DNA of 37,217 nt from an uncultured Sutterella sp. (GTDB lineage: Bacteria > Pseudomonadota > Gammaproteobacteria > Burkholderiales > Burkholderiaceae_F), in contig CAAEPH010000014.1 in the NCBI GenBank assembly GCA_900757865.1, forward strand, positions 1-37,217. The letters run 5' to 3'. Every line of letters starts with the position of its first letter. Position 1 is the stretch's first letter. The notes beneath the pieces are model-generated. The model was given only the letters and a program-made list of their open reading frames with translations. It did no database searches and was not told the origin of the DNA. This document shows positions 7,866 through 16,416 of this stretch, piece by piece. The position numbers and the translations under genes were made by a program.

Positions 7866-8977
7866 AGTTGACTCCTTGTTCGGAACCAAATTATGTAGCC
7901 TAGTTCGCCACACGATTTCCCTATTGCACGTGGTTTTGAATGCAATGTTGATCGAGAAGAACTTCCGAACGCTTCAATAATATCTTTTATCTCCCCCAAT
8001 AGGATATCACCTATTAGCGGTATGCTCTTTATCGTTCAATAGCCAAATATGAACAATCGTTCATTTTTAGATATTTCCTGAAAAAATTTCAGAATAACGG
8101 TTAGGACGTTAAATAACACTTTTCCCAATCCCCCCCTCCTCGTTAAAAGTCAAGCATTAACCATAATATGTCGTAGCGACCGTGGAGGTTTTCCAAGAAA
8201 AATATCGATATTGAAAAACGTACTCTTCCTCTTGAGCAAGTCTTCAATCAAATTTCGCGATTACTTTCATGGAAAGATCAAACAGTTTTTTCTTTTAGCC
8301 TCCTCCCCTGATTGAACACTTCACCCAATAGCCAAAGGGTAATCCTATATGTCCTCATCTCAACCCCGTTATACCTAAATAGGTCGCCATGTCCTTCCTC
8401 TTGAGGAGCTAGAAATCGTGTCCTCTAAGCGGCATACTTTTCCATTCCATGAAATTATTTTCGGCTTTTGAACTTCACTCAAAGCTTCTTTTTGGTCATC
8501 ACTTACACGTTTCACCCCGATTCAAGGTATCAAAATTTGTAACATTGCTGTTTTTTTAGTCAATTTTCACGGTAAATAAACACCCTATTTTTTGTTTTTC
8601 GTCAAAATATCGCCGTTTAATTTTCTAGGCTCATTCTCCCGTTCTATTCCCTGCCTTTCGCGATTTACTCACATTCCAGACAGCAAGAAGGTGAGACAAA
8701 CAAGAAGGCCCCTCGCTCTAACCTTTTGAGACGTTTTCTCGCTCGATCCACCATAGACAAGGCGTTTTCCTTTTCAGTATGCAAAATTACCCCCCCCCTC
8801 CGCTCCCTTTAACCACTGATCCTTAAGATAGGGGTTACATTTAAAAACAACGACTTTTTTTGGAAACGCTTGATCTACTATGGTTTTTACTAAATAGCTA
8901 GGCTAGCCAAATCTTTAAGAATAGAGCCTGGCATCTCTATTGGTCACGAGATGCGTAACCCATTATTAGGTCTAAAA
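7866..8977. other. 1.1-kb stretch without recognisable genes
   Basis: AT- and pyrimidine-rich DNA between the divergent speFL-speF transcript and the autotransporter gene. I see no ORF with protein-like content. Visible items are a dyad AATAGG/CCTATT (7998-8003 with 8010-8015), a short hairpin ATGAAC/GTTCAT followed by T's (8049-8068), and a run of C's near 8791. A weak sigma70-like pair reading toward speFL (TTGAAC, 17 nt, TAATAG on the minus strand, about 8011-8039) overlaps the dyad. Promoters for both flanking transcripts must lie here, but none is convincing. Confidence 0.5.
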
Positions 8978-11900
8978 ATGAATACATCCTATAAGGTCGT
9001 TTTTAATCGTGCCCGTCGAGCACTCATGGTCGTCAACGAAATCACCTCCTCGGTGCAAGCCAAAGGTACCAAAACGGTCCTAGCCACAGCGCTCACGGCA
9101 CTCGTAGCGGGAAGTTCGATCGCTGCTGAAACCGCCTGGGTCGAGGCTCCTCAACAAGCCACTGACAGCCAGCAAGTTACAACCATCACTAATGGTCCAA
9201 GCGCCTTTCGCAGTTTTAACCAAAACACCTCCTTGGACGGCGATTTGTGGGTCTTTGCAAAAACCGTCAAGGGCGATGCTGCCGGATATGCAATTGATGG
9301 CTTAGACAAAACGTTGACGCATAAGGGCAACCTCTACATCAGTGCCGATAGCGATGCCAAATCGTGGAAGCAAGAAGGCCTTTTTGCCGACAATCAATCC
9401 ACCGCCATAAATGAAGGCAAGATTGTTGCTAAAAAAGCTTATGCGATGCGTGTTGGAACGAAAAAAGCGGCACACCTCATCAATAATGGAGAGGTCTTCG
9501 TTGAAGTGGAAGGCGCAGGCATCGAATTAGGGGGCGCCAGCGGAGCAGACGCCATTAACAACGGCACCATTACCTTGCAAAATATCACTGGCGAGTTTGG
9601 TATAGGTGTCCTCATTAAAGGCACCTCTGGCGTTACCTTCACTAACAATGGCACAATTACCACCGATGGCGACAAAGAAAAGGTAGCCGCCATTTCCGTT
9701 CAGGCCGAAAAAAATAAAGCCACTTCCGCCACCCTTATCCTTGGGCCAAAGAGTCAGATCAATGGATCAATCTCTCTCGGGGCAGACACAACTACCCACC
9801 TCCAACTTGATGGAACGCAAGGCGAATTAACAGTTGCCGCCCATGGCAGAACCGACATGACCCTCAAGAACGGCGCCAAGGTGACGCTCGCTGACGGTCA
9901 AGAAAGTAACTATGAGAACGTGAATATTGAATCGGGTACGTTGACTGCCTCCATCTTCCACACCGAAAGTCGTGGATCGGTGGACAATCACTTTAAGGCG
10001 GTGACGATTGGCCAAGATGGCACCTTTAACATCAAAGCGCTGAACTCCAAGGACAATACACAATTTCTCCTCAACGACCTTCAACTCACGTTAGATGGCG
10101 GTCATTTACAAGTGGGTGGTTCAGATTATCAAGGCGATTTGAAAATTGGAAGCTCCCTCATAGCCTCCTCACTCACGATTAACCAAGGTGACTACAGATT
10201 TAACAAAATCGCGTTTGGCTCCTCCAATAAAGCAAACAACAAATCGTCGTTGACCCTCAACAAGGGCAGCCTTACCGTGCAAACGCTCGACTTTACCACC
10301 GGGGATATCGCCATTGAAGGTGGCGTGCTCACTACCCAGAAACTGATTTGGGATGTTCCTAAAGACACCGTGTGGAAGAAAGCGGGGGAAATGACGATTG
10401 CCGAAAACGGCACCCTGACACTTAACGCGCGTAACGATCTTTTAACCGACACAGGTGAACAGACCGAAGCGGCCAAGCACATCACGAATAAAGGCACGAT
10501 CGTGCTCACAGACCAATTCGAAGCAAGCGCAGCGGACGTAAAAACGTTTATCGAAAAATTGGGTTTAGGTGACAAGATCCTCTTCAAGAACATGACCTTA
10601 AGCGATAGCGAAGTCGCCTGGAATCCCAATCTTGGTACGGCAACAAGTAACGCCACCGTAACAGCACCGGAAGCCGACGAAGAGGGGCATGCCTCGGTCG
10701 ATCTCGCGGGACAAACCGTTGGGGTCGCGGGGTTGAAAGTGAGTGACAGCACCAAGACGCTCGCCATTGAAGGCTCAGGGGAATTAGTGATGACGGGCAA
10801 CACCACGCGTGACACGCTCTTTGCTGGTAAGGATGAACTCGAAAGTGTCAAAATTACCAACCTCACGTTAGGAGCTGATGAGACCAGTACGGGTATTCTC
10901 AATACCAAAGTGCTCACCACAGGCAAACTCACGCTCAATAACGGTGCTTTTGACGCCAAAGATGTTCAAGTGAACACCGCGACGATCAGCGGTCAACTCG
11001 ATGTCACGAGCTTACGTGCCGATGACCGGGCCATCTTCCAAAATGGAGTCCTCACCCTCAAAGGCAGGGCTGAAGACAATGCACACGACATCGCCGGTAA
11101 AGTCTATGTGACGGGTAACGGCGTGATCACCACCAATAAAGCAGCAGCTGCCAAAATTTTAGCCAAACGCAGCGATATTGAAAGCGGATCGCTACTCTAC
11201 GTGGATCGCCCAGTGAAGTTAGCCGAAGGATCAGTTCTCACGATCGGCGGTAAGGCCCCCGTCATGCGTACGCCACGCTTACGTCTAATGCGCTTAGCCA
11301 CTGCTGCGCCCTCCCCAGCCTCTGTGAATGTAGCCGAGGGAGGCCTTGCCGTGGTTGATACGGCCGCTTTTGGTGACAGCGACACGGTGTATGAAGGTGC
11401 CCACCTCAACGTGAGTGAAGGTGAAATGCTGCTCACGAATGTGAAGACGGTTCGAACGATGAAGCTCGCTTCGAGCATCACGGGTGAGAACATCTCAACG
11501 GACAATGCCTTTATCGGGGCTAACGTCGATGGAGGCAATGTCGACCTTGCCTACAACGAGGGTGCCGTGGCTGACAAAACCGTAGACAACCGCTTGAAAG
11601 CACGTTACTCAGCTGGACTCTCCGACAAAGAAGCATTTTTACTCGATTCGCTCGATGCCCCTGCCTATCTAGAAGGTGATCGGCTCAACGCAAAAGGCAA
11701 CGCAGCGCTCGAACAAATCACGAGTGGTAACGCGACAACGGGTGTCTTGAACGTCGCCTATGACGCCAACCAACAAGTGAGCGATGCCATTGTTCGTCAC
11801 CAGCTCTCCGAGCACAACGGTAAAGGACTCTGGGCCGACGTCTTCTATGCCAAGAACGAAGCTAAGGAAATCTATGGTCACTCAGGTTACTCGGCCGATA

Positions 11901-12574
11901 TCTACGGCGGTGTGATCGGGGTGGATGGTACCTTCTCCTGTGGGGCCACAGGCGGTATTGCACTCACGGTGGGTACTGCCGATGCGGACAGCAAGGGTGG
12001 AGTCTTTAGCACCTCACTCGATTCTGATTTCTGGGGCGTTTCCGCGTATGCCGTCAAACCCATGGGTGACTTCCATGTCAAGGCCGATTTGGGTTACCTC
12101 CATTTCGATAACGATCTCACCGGTTTGGGTGACGCGTCGGATGCCTCCACCGTAACCGTGGGATTACGTGCCGATTACACGGCTTTCCAGAAAGGCGCCT
12201 TCTCGATCACGCCGCATGCTGGCATCCGCTACACGCATATTGATACCGATGCTGTGGCCTTCAACGATGACCAGAAGATGAACATCGTTGAAACCCCAGT
12301 TGGTGTCACGTTTGCTGGCAACTTTGAAACCACGGGTTGGACGATTGTGCCGTCTTATGACTTCACGATCGTGCCCCAGTTGGCTGACAAGGAAGTGGAA
12401 GCCTTCGGTAGCGCTGACGACATGAAGATCCTCAACGGTGGTCTTTATAACAACGTCTTAGGCGTTCAGGCTCAGAAGGGCAACGTAAGCTTTGGCTTAC
12501 ACGCTGCCTACGGCTTTGGTTCCAACGAACGTAGTAACACGCAGGTTAACGCCAACGTTCGCTACAACTTCTAA
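8978..12574 (+). CDS. Autotransporter (type Va) with extended signal peptide
   Basis: About 1198 residues. The ATG at 8978 is chosen because it starts an ESPR-type extended signal (NTSYKVVFNRARRALMVV, hydrophilic, then a hydrophobic core ending near SSIAAETA); the upstream ATG at 8951 would only add nine residues. The passenger (about residues 50-900) is rich in Asn/Gly/Thr/Ser repeats such as NNGTI and TLNKGSLTV, the pattern of a beta-helix stalk. The last 270 residues form an autotransporter barrel domain with alternating strands and the terminal aromatic signature NANVRYNF. Expected at the cell surface as an adhesin-like protein; the ligand is unknown. No protease or lipase motif was seen. 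Confidence 0.9.
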   Translation: MNTSYKVVFNRARRALMVVNEITSSVQAKGTKTVLATALTALVAGSSIAAETAWVEAPQQATDSQQVTTITNGPSAFRSFNQNTSLDGDLWVFAKTVKGDAAGYAIDGLDKTLTHKGNLYISADSDAKSWKQEGLFADNQSTAINEGKIVAKKAYAMRVGTKKAAHLINNGEVFVEVEGAGIELGGASGADAINNGTITLQNITGEFGIGVLIKGTSGVTFTNNGTITTDGDKEKVAAISVQAEKNKATSATLILGPKSQINGSISLGADTTTHLQLDGTQGELTVAAHGRTDMTLKNGAKVTLADGQESNYENVNIESGTLTASIFHTESRGSVDNHFKAVTIGQDGTFNIKALNSKDNTQFLLNDLQLTLDGGHLQVGGSDYQGDLKIGSSLIASSLTINQGDYRFNKIAFGSSNKANNKSSLTLNKGSLTVQTLDFTTGDIAIEGGVLTTQKLIWDVPKDTVWKKAGEMTIAENGTLTLNARNDLLTDTGEQTEAAKHITNKGTIVLTDQFEASAADVKTFIEKLGLGDKILFKNMTLSDSEVAWNPNLGTATSNATVTAPEADEEGHASVDLAGQTVGVAGLKVSDSTKTLAIEGSGELVMTGNTTRDTLFAGKDELESVKITNLTLGADETSTGILNTKVLTTGKLTLNNGAFDAKDVQVNTATISGQLDVTSLRADDRAIFQNGVLTLKGRAEDNAHDIAGKVYVTGNGVITTNKAAAAKILAKRSDIESGSLLYVDRPVKLAEGSVLTIGGKAPVMRTPRLRLMRLATAAPSPASVNVAEGGLAVVDTAAFGDSDTVYEGAHLNVSEGEMLLTNVKTVRTMKLASSITGENISTDNAFIGANVDGGNVDLAYNEGAVADKTVDNRLKARYSAGLSDKEAFLLDSLDAPAYLEGDRLNAKGNAALEQITSGNATTGVLNVAYDANQQVSDAIVRHQLSEHNGKGLWADVFYAKNEAKEIYGHSGYSADIYGGVIGVDGTFSCGATGGIALTVGTADADSKGGVFSTSLDSDFWGVSAYAVKPMGDFHVKADLGYLHFDNDLTGLGDASDASTVTVGLRADYTAFQKGAFSITPHAGIRYTHIDTDAVAFNDDQKMNIVETPVGVTFAGNFETTGWTIVPSYDFTIVPQLADKEVEAFGSADDMKILNGGLYNNVLGVQAQKGNVSFGLHAAYGFGSNERSNTQVNANVRYNF

Positions 12575-12627
12575 AGCAGGTATCTCTTCGAAGGGGCTCA
12601 CCCTCTTCGGATTGACCTAAGACCTAG

Positions 12628-12661
12628 CCCCAGATTGATATTGCGCCAGTCTGGGGTTTTT
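12628..12661 (+). terminator. Terminator of the autotransporter gene
   Basis: The perfect stem CCCCAGA/TCTGGGG (12628-12634 with 12650-12656) is followed by TTTTT (12657-12661). Confidence 0.85.
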
Positions 12662-12724
12662 CATATTCGTAGCCGAGCTACGTCTTTCAAAGCAGGCTAT
12701 GGTTTGTATCACAATCTCAAGGCA

Positions 12725-12759
12725 CAAAAAATCCCACTGCTCACGAAGAAACAGTGGGA
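12725..12759 (-). terminator. Terminator of the porin gene
   Basis: On the minus strand the stem TCCCACTG/CAGTGGGA (12732-12739 with 12752-12759) is followed by a T-run (plus-strand A's at 12725-12731), about 50 nt after the porin stop codon. Confidence 0.85.
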
Positions 12760-12810
12760 GTGGATTGTGTGTTGAGATTAACGTGTTACGTCAATCTTAC
12801 AGTCATCCGA

Positions 12811-13971
12811 TTAGAAGCGATGGACAAGGCCCACAGAGAGCTGGTAGCCTGAGGGCTTAACCGTATCCTGGCCAGTGGCTTCGATCTTTTCCTGCGTCCA
12901 ACCCGTCAAACCGTAGAGAACGGTGCGCTTGGAGAGCGGATAGTCGTAACCAGCGCCAAAGCCATAACGCGTGAAGTCCACGTCTTTGGTGTTGTCCATG
13001 TCACGATAGTAAACCGCAGCCTTGGCCGTCCCACCGAGAACCGGGTAGTTGATACCGAGACCAGCACCCCAACCGTCCACAAAACCGTAGCCGTAGCGTT
13101 TAATCTCAAGACCATTAACTTTTTTCATAAATTCGGTAAGCGCGTTAGCACTCACACCAGAGCGAACTTGTAAATTCTGATTATTCCAGTACTGAGCCCA
13201 ACCAATCACCTTCAAACCGTTTTCAAAGGTGTAGTTGCCACCCAACGTGAAGGTGTAACCATCGTCTTCGGTGTCTTTATTACCCTTAACGTTTGCCCAA
13301 TTGGTCGTGTCAGCGACGAACACACCTTCAAATGCGCCGCCCTTGTAGCGTAAAGCTAAAGAGCCATAGCGGTCAGAGCTACTCTTACCTTCCACAGCAC
13401 CAGCCTGGTTAGCATCATTCTGGAAGGAGTACATGGCATAAGCGGTAAAGCCGTTGAAGGTCGGTGAACGATAAGAAATCGCGTTATCCACGCGCGTCCA
13501 CATCGAAGCGGAATAAAGGCCAGAGCCCATTGCGTCGGTGTAGTTAGCGTTCATCGGATCCAAGGCACGGAAAAGACCGTCAGCGCCTAACACGGAACCA
13601 AAGATCGGCATACGGCCCATACGCACGGTACCGAAATTACCCGAAACATTGAGCGAAGCTTCACGGCCAAACAAACGCCCGCCCTGCTTGCTATCCGCTT
13701 TACCCGTATCGGGTTCAATACCAGACTCTAACGTAAAGCCCACTTTTAGGCCGTTACCCAAGTCTTCCGTGCCACGGATACCCCAACGGGAACCGTACGT
13801 CAAACCATGGTCCATCTTCAACTGATCGGTATCATCAATACCAGCCGTATCAGAGTCGGTATGCAAGTAGGTCAAACCTTCGTCAATCAAGCCGTAAATT
13901 TCCACATCGGCAGCCATGGCAGGCGCGGCCATCACCGAGGCCAAACCGAGCGCTAATAATGTTTTTTTCAT
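12811..13971 (-). CDS. Gram-negative porin (Porin_4 type)
   Basis: A 386-residue outer-membrane general porin. The signal peptide MKKTLLALGLASVMAAPAMA is followed by DVEIYGLIDEGL, the classic first strand of betaproteobacterial trimeric porins. Other family marks are SRWGIRGTEDLGNGL, FTLESG, LFGREASLNVSG.FGTVRMGR, and the C-terminal strand ending LVHRF with terminal Phe. Length is typical (350-390). AAGGAA lies about 7 nt before the ATG. It lies 78 nt downstream of the flavoprotein gene on the same strand, separated by a strong hairpin without a T-run, so partial co-transcription is possible. It may admit the substrate of the reductase upstream (inference from position). Confidence 0.93.
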   Translation of the reverse strand: MKKTLLALGLASVMAAPAMAADVEIYGLIDEGLTYLHTDSDTAGIDDTDQLKMDHGLTYGSRWGIRGTEDLGNGLKVGFTLESGIEPDTGKADSKQGGRLFGREASLNVSGNFGTVRMGRMPIFGSVLGADGLFRALDPMNANYTDAMGSGLYSASMWTRVDNAISYRSPTFNGFTAYAMYSFQNDANQAGAVEGKSSSDRYGSLALRYKGGAFEGVFVADTTNWANVKGNKDTEDDGYTFTLGGNYTFENGLKVIGWAQYWNNQNLQVRSGVSANALTEFMKKVNGLEIKRYGYGFVDGWGAGLGINYPVLGGTAKAAVYYRDMDNTKDVDFTRYGFGAGYDYPLSKRTVLYGLTGWTQEKIEATGQDTVKPSGYQLSVGLVHRF

Positions 13972-14000
13972 TATGAGTTTCCTTATTGTGTCTACACAAG

Positions 14001-14030
14001 AAGCGGTCCTGACCCGAAGGTGGACCGCTT
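14001..14030 (-). other. Intercistronic hairpin, flavoprotein to porin
   Basis: The perfect 9-bp stem AAGCGGTCC/GGACCGCTT (14001-14009 with 14022-14030) lies between the two minus-strand genes. The minus-strand sequence after it is CTTGTG, not a T-run, so it is either a weak terminator or an mRNA-stabilising hairpin that sets different levels for the two genes. Confidence 0.5.
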
Positions 14031-14049
14031 GGTGCGTTATTCTACAGGA

Positions 14050-15582
14050 TTACTTCGCCGTTTTGAGAGCCGTGCGGGCTGCTGTACGACCAAAGATCAT
14101 GCAGTCAGCTACAGCGACCGTACCCAAACGAACCATACCGTGCACACCACCGGTGGCTTCACCCGCAGCGTAAAGGCCCTTGATCGGTTCGCCACGAACG
14201 CTCATCACCTGGGCGTTGTCGTTGATTTCCAAACCGCCCATGCAGTGGTGCACGCGCGGCCAGAGGCGAACAGCGTAGAACGGGCCATTTTCGTTCGGCG
14301 TGGAGTCGTCGAAGAACTGGCAATCGAACTCTGGGTCCTTCTTGTCCTTCATGTAGCCGTTGAACTTCTTGTTGGTTTCTTCTAACTGATCGTACGGAAT
14401 CTTGTAGAAGTCAGCGAGTTCCTTCAAGGTGGCGAACTTACGCACCACATTGGTGTTCATCGCGTGGTCAAAGAGCTTCTGAGTCATGTTCTTGCCAACG
14501 ATGTCTTTCATCACGTTGGTTTCGCACGTATAGATCAAGGTCGGGTGGCCAATCGCAACGATAGCGTCGGCACGCACCTTACGGTTACCCGTTTCCTTAA
14601 TGAAGCGCTTACCCGTCGCCGGGTCAACCATCGGGCCATAGCCCACGCAGGATTCCACAAAGAGAGGCGCCACACCGAAGCCTTCTTCGTCAGGCGAGGT
14701 CCACGGCCCTAACTGAATCCAGTCCATCTGAACGGTATTGGCACCGATTTCCTGAGCGGACATGATCATTTCGCCCGTGGCACCACGATGGTTTGTGGAG
14801 GTGAACTTCTCATTCAAACGCGGGTCCTGAGACATACGATACTTGACGTTCTGAGCGAAACCGCCGGAGGCCAACAGAACACCCTTCGTGGCACGGATGT
14901 AAACCACCTTGCCGGAATTTTCCTTACCGAAGCGATAGTTCGTGCGAGCCTTCACACCCAAGACTTCCTTCTTGTCGTTCATGATGATCTGATCGACAAT
15001 CACGCGAAGGCGGGGCTGAATACCAAATTCCTTCAACTTCGCCAACATCGGGAGGATAAAGCCAGAGCCGGAGTTGTTTTCCACGGCGTGGCTGCGCTTC
15101 ACGGAGTGGCCACCGTGATAGGTCACGGCCTTAAATTTCACACCGATGTCGTCACGGAGCCATTCGTAGTTCGCCACCGATTCATCGGCAATACGGCGAG
15201 CCAAAGACGGATGGCAGAGACCGCCACCGGCCTTCAAAATATCTGCGTAGAGCAGATCAGCTGAGTCCTTAATACCGGCCTTAGCCTGCATGTCGGTACC
15301 CGCAGCAGCGATAGCACCGCCGTTAATAATGGAGTTACCGCCCGCGGTCGGCATCTTTTCCAAAATCATGATCTGGTCGCTCGGCAAGCCTAAATAGTGA
15401 GCTTCCAAAGCGGCAGCCAAACCAGCAAAGCCCGTCCCGATGATCAAGAAACCGGTGGTTTCATCCCACTTCTGGGGCACATCGGTCGATGCAAAAGCGG
15501 GTGTTGCTACGGCGCTAGCTACAGAAGCCGCACCAAAAAGGGCACCGGTTTTCAAGAAGGAACGACGCGATTGATTCGTCAT
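14050..15582 (-). CDS. Tat-exported flavocytochrome c-type reductase, flavin subunit
   Basis: A 510-residue periplasmic FAD-binding protein of the fumarate reductase/flavocytochrome c superfamily. Tat signal SRRSFLK (residues 5-11) and a cleavable hydrophobic core; FAD Rossmann motif GTGFAG (49-54). By comparison with Shewanella FccA, the proton-donor arginine (TRD) is kept as ETGNRKVRADAI, the HHTMGG carboxylate-binding loop as VHHCMGG, and the second carboxylate arginine as GVHGMVRLG. The IHPT substrate loop is instead WIQLGPW, so the His and Thr that bind fumarate are missing. The substrate is therefore probably another enoate, not fumarate. The haem domain is a separate gene immediately upstream (15717-16076), the presumed electron donor. 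Confidence 0.88.
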   Translation of the reverse strand: MTNQSRRSFLKTGALFGAASVASAVATPAFASTDVPQKWDETTGFLIIGTGFAGLAAALEAHYLGLPSDQIMILEKMPTAGGNSIINGGAIAAAGTDMQAKAGIKDSADLLYADILKAGGGLCHPSLARRIADESVANYEWLRDDIGVKFKAVTYHGGHSVKRSHAVENNSGSGFILPMLAKLKEFGIQPRLRVIVDQIIMNDKKEVLGVKARTNYRFGKENSGKVVYIRATKGVLLASGGFAQNVKYRMSQDPRLNEKFTSTNHRGATGEMIMSAQEIGANTVQMDWIQLGPWTSPDEEGFGVAPLFVESCVGYGPMVDPATGKRFIKETGNRKVRADAIVAIGHPTLIYTCETNVMKDIVGKNMTQKLFDHAMNTNVVRKFATLKELADFYKIPYDQLEETNKKFNGYMKDKKDPEFDCQFFDDSTPNENGPFYAVRLWPRVHHCMGGLEINDNAQVMSVRGEPIKGLYAAGEATGGVHGMVRLGTVAVADCMIFGRTAARTALKTAK

Positions 15583-15716
15583 ATTGGTTTGTCTCCATAA
15601 AATGGGTAGGCAGCGAATACGTTCCGCCCCTCTACCCGTGGTTGGGTGACTTAAAGGTTTGCTCTCCTGAAGTCACCGCGGTAAAAAAAACGGTTTCCGT
15701 GAGGCTCGTTAAGCGA

Positions 15717-16076
15717 TTAACGAACCTTAAAGTCAAACTTGTGGCACTGATTGCAGAAGTTTTCCGGTTCTGCGTGCTGGATATGGCAATTGATGCAATC
15801 CAATGTGTCCTGATAGTGCGGGGACATGTGCGGATTGGTGGGTTTGACGTTCTTGGTCTTTTCCACTAAAGCCTTGGTGTTGTGGCAACCCGTGCAGGTG
15901 TCGATGGTGGGGATCTCGGGATTTTTCATATCCATATTTTTCCCGTGGCAACTTTCACAAGTAAGCCCTCGAGCAATATGACGATCCGCGCCGAAGTGAC
16001 CTTCAGCAGCCATGGCCGACCCCATCATGAGACAGGCACTCAGCACAACAGCAAGGGTGGTTAAGGGTTTATTCAT
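15717..16076 (-). CDS. Periplasmic tetrahaem cytochrome c
   Basis: 119 residues from the ATG at 16076, preferred because GGAG lies 8 nt upstream and a clean signal peptide begins there (MNKPLTTLAVVLSACLM...AMAA); a longer reading from 16136 has no signal. Four CXXCH haem-c motifs (CESCH, CTGCH, CINCH, CNQCH) plus additional histidines for bis-His ligation match the small tetrahaem domain found fused to FccA and UrdA. It should carry electrons from the quinol pool to the flavoprotein encoded 134 nt downstream on the same strand. The pair amounts to a split flavocytochrome c. Confidence 0.92.
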   Translation of the reverse strand: MNKPLTTLAVVLSACLMMGSAMAAEGHFGADRHIARGLTCESCHGKNMDMKNPEIPTIDTCTGCHNTKALVEKTKNVKPTNPHMSPHYQDTLDCINCHIQHAEPENFCNQCHKFDFKVR

Positions 16077-16416
16077 CTTTAGGACTCCGACGTCACAACA
16101 CGTGTATACGTTTGGGGTCGTGTTGGACTTTTTCATGTTTAAGAAAGCGTTAAGCTTTCAACAAGGACACTGTAAAAAATCCTCACTAGGTGTTCTGTGT
16201 TCTTAAACACACTTTAAGGGTTAATCCCAACGGTAGATCATGAACTTTTGATCAATATCTTATGGATTAATTCTTTTAGGGGGCTTTCTTTACATTCTGA
16301 GAGTTATCTCGTCGTGGTTCAACAGGGTTTTCCCCTATCGTGCGTATTTTTATGTGTACTGCTCCATTTTTCCGTCACAATACGAGCATTGACCTGTCAT
16401 TCACAGATCCAACACC
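16077..16416. promoter_or_regulatory. Divergent intergenic region, cytochrome to histidine kinase
   Basis: 340 nt separate the minus-strand reductase module from the plus-strand regulator genes, so two promoters are expected. Visible symmetry is GAAAGC/GCTTTC (hairpin from about 16143) and GTGTT/AACAC near 16196. I could not fix -35/-10 pairs or response-regulator boxes with confidence. No ORF with a protein-like product was seen. Confidence 0.35.

Noticed and set aside
10192..10959. 255-residue minus-strand ORF within the autotransporter
   Set aside because: Antisense shadow of a low-complexity passenger region; Val/Ser-rich with no domain.
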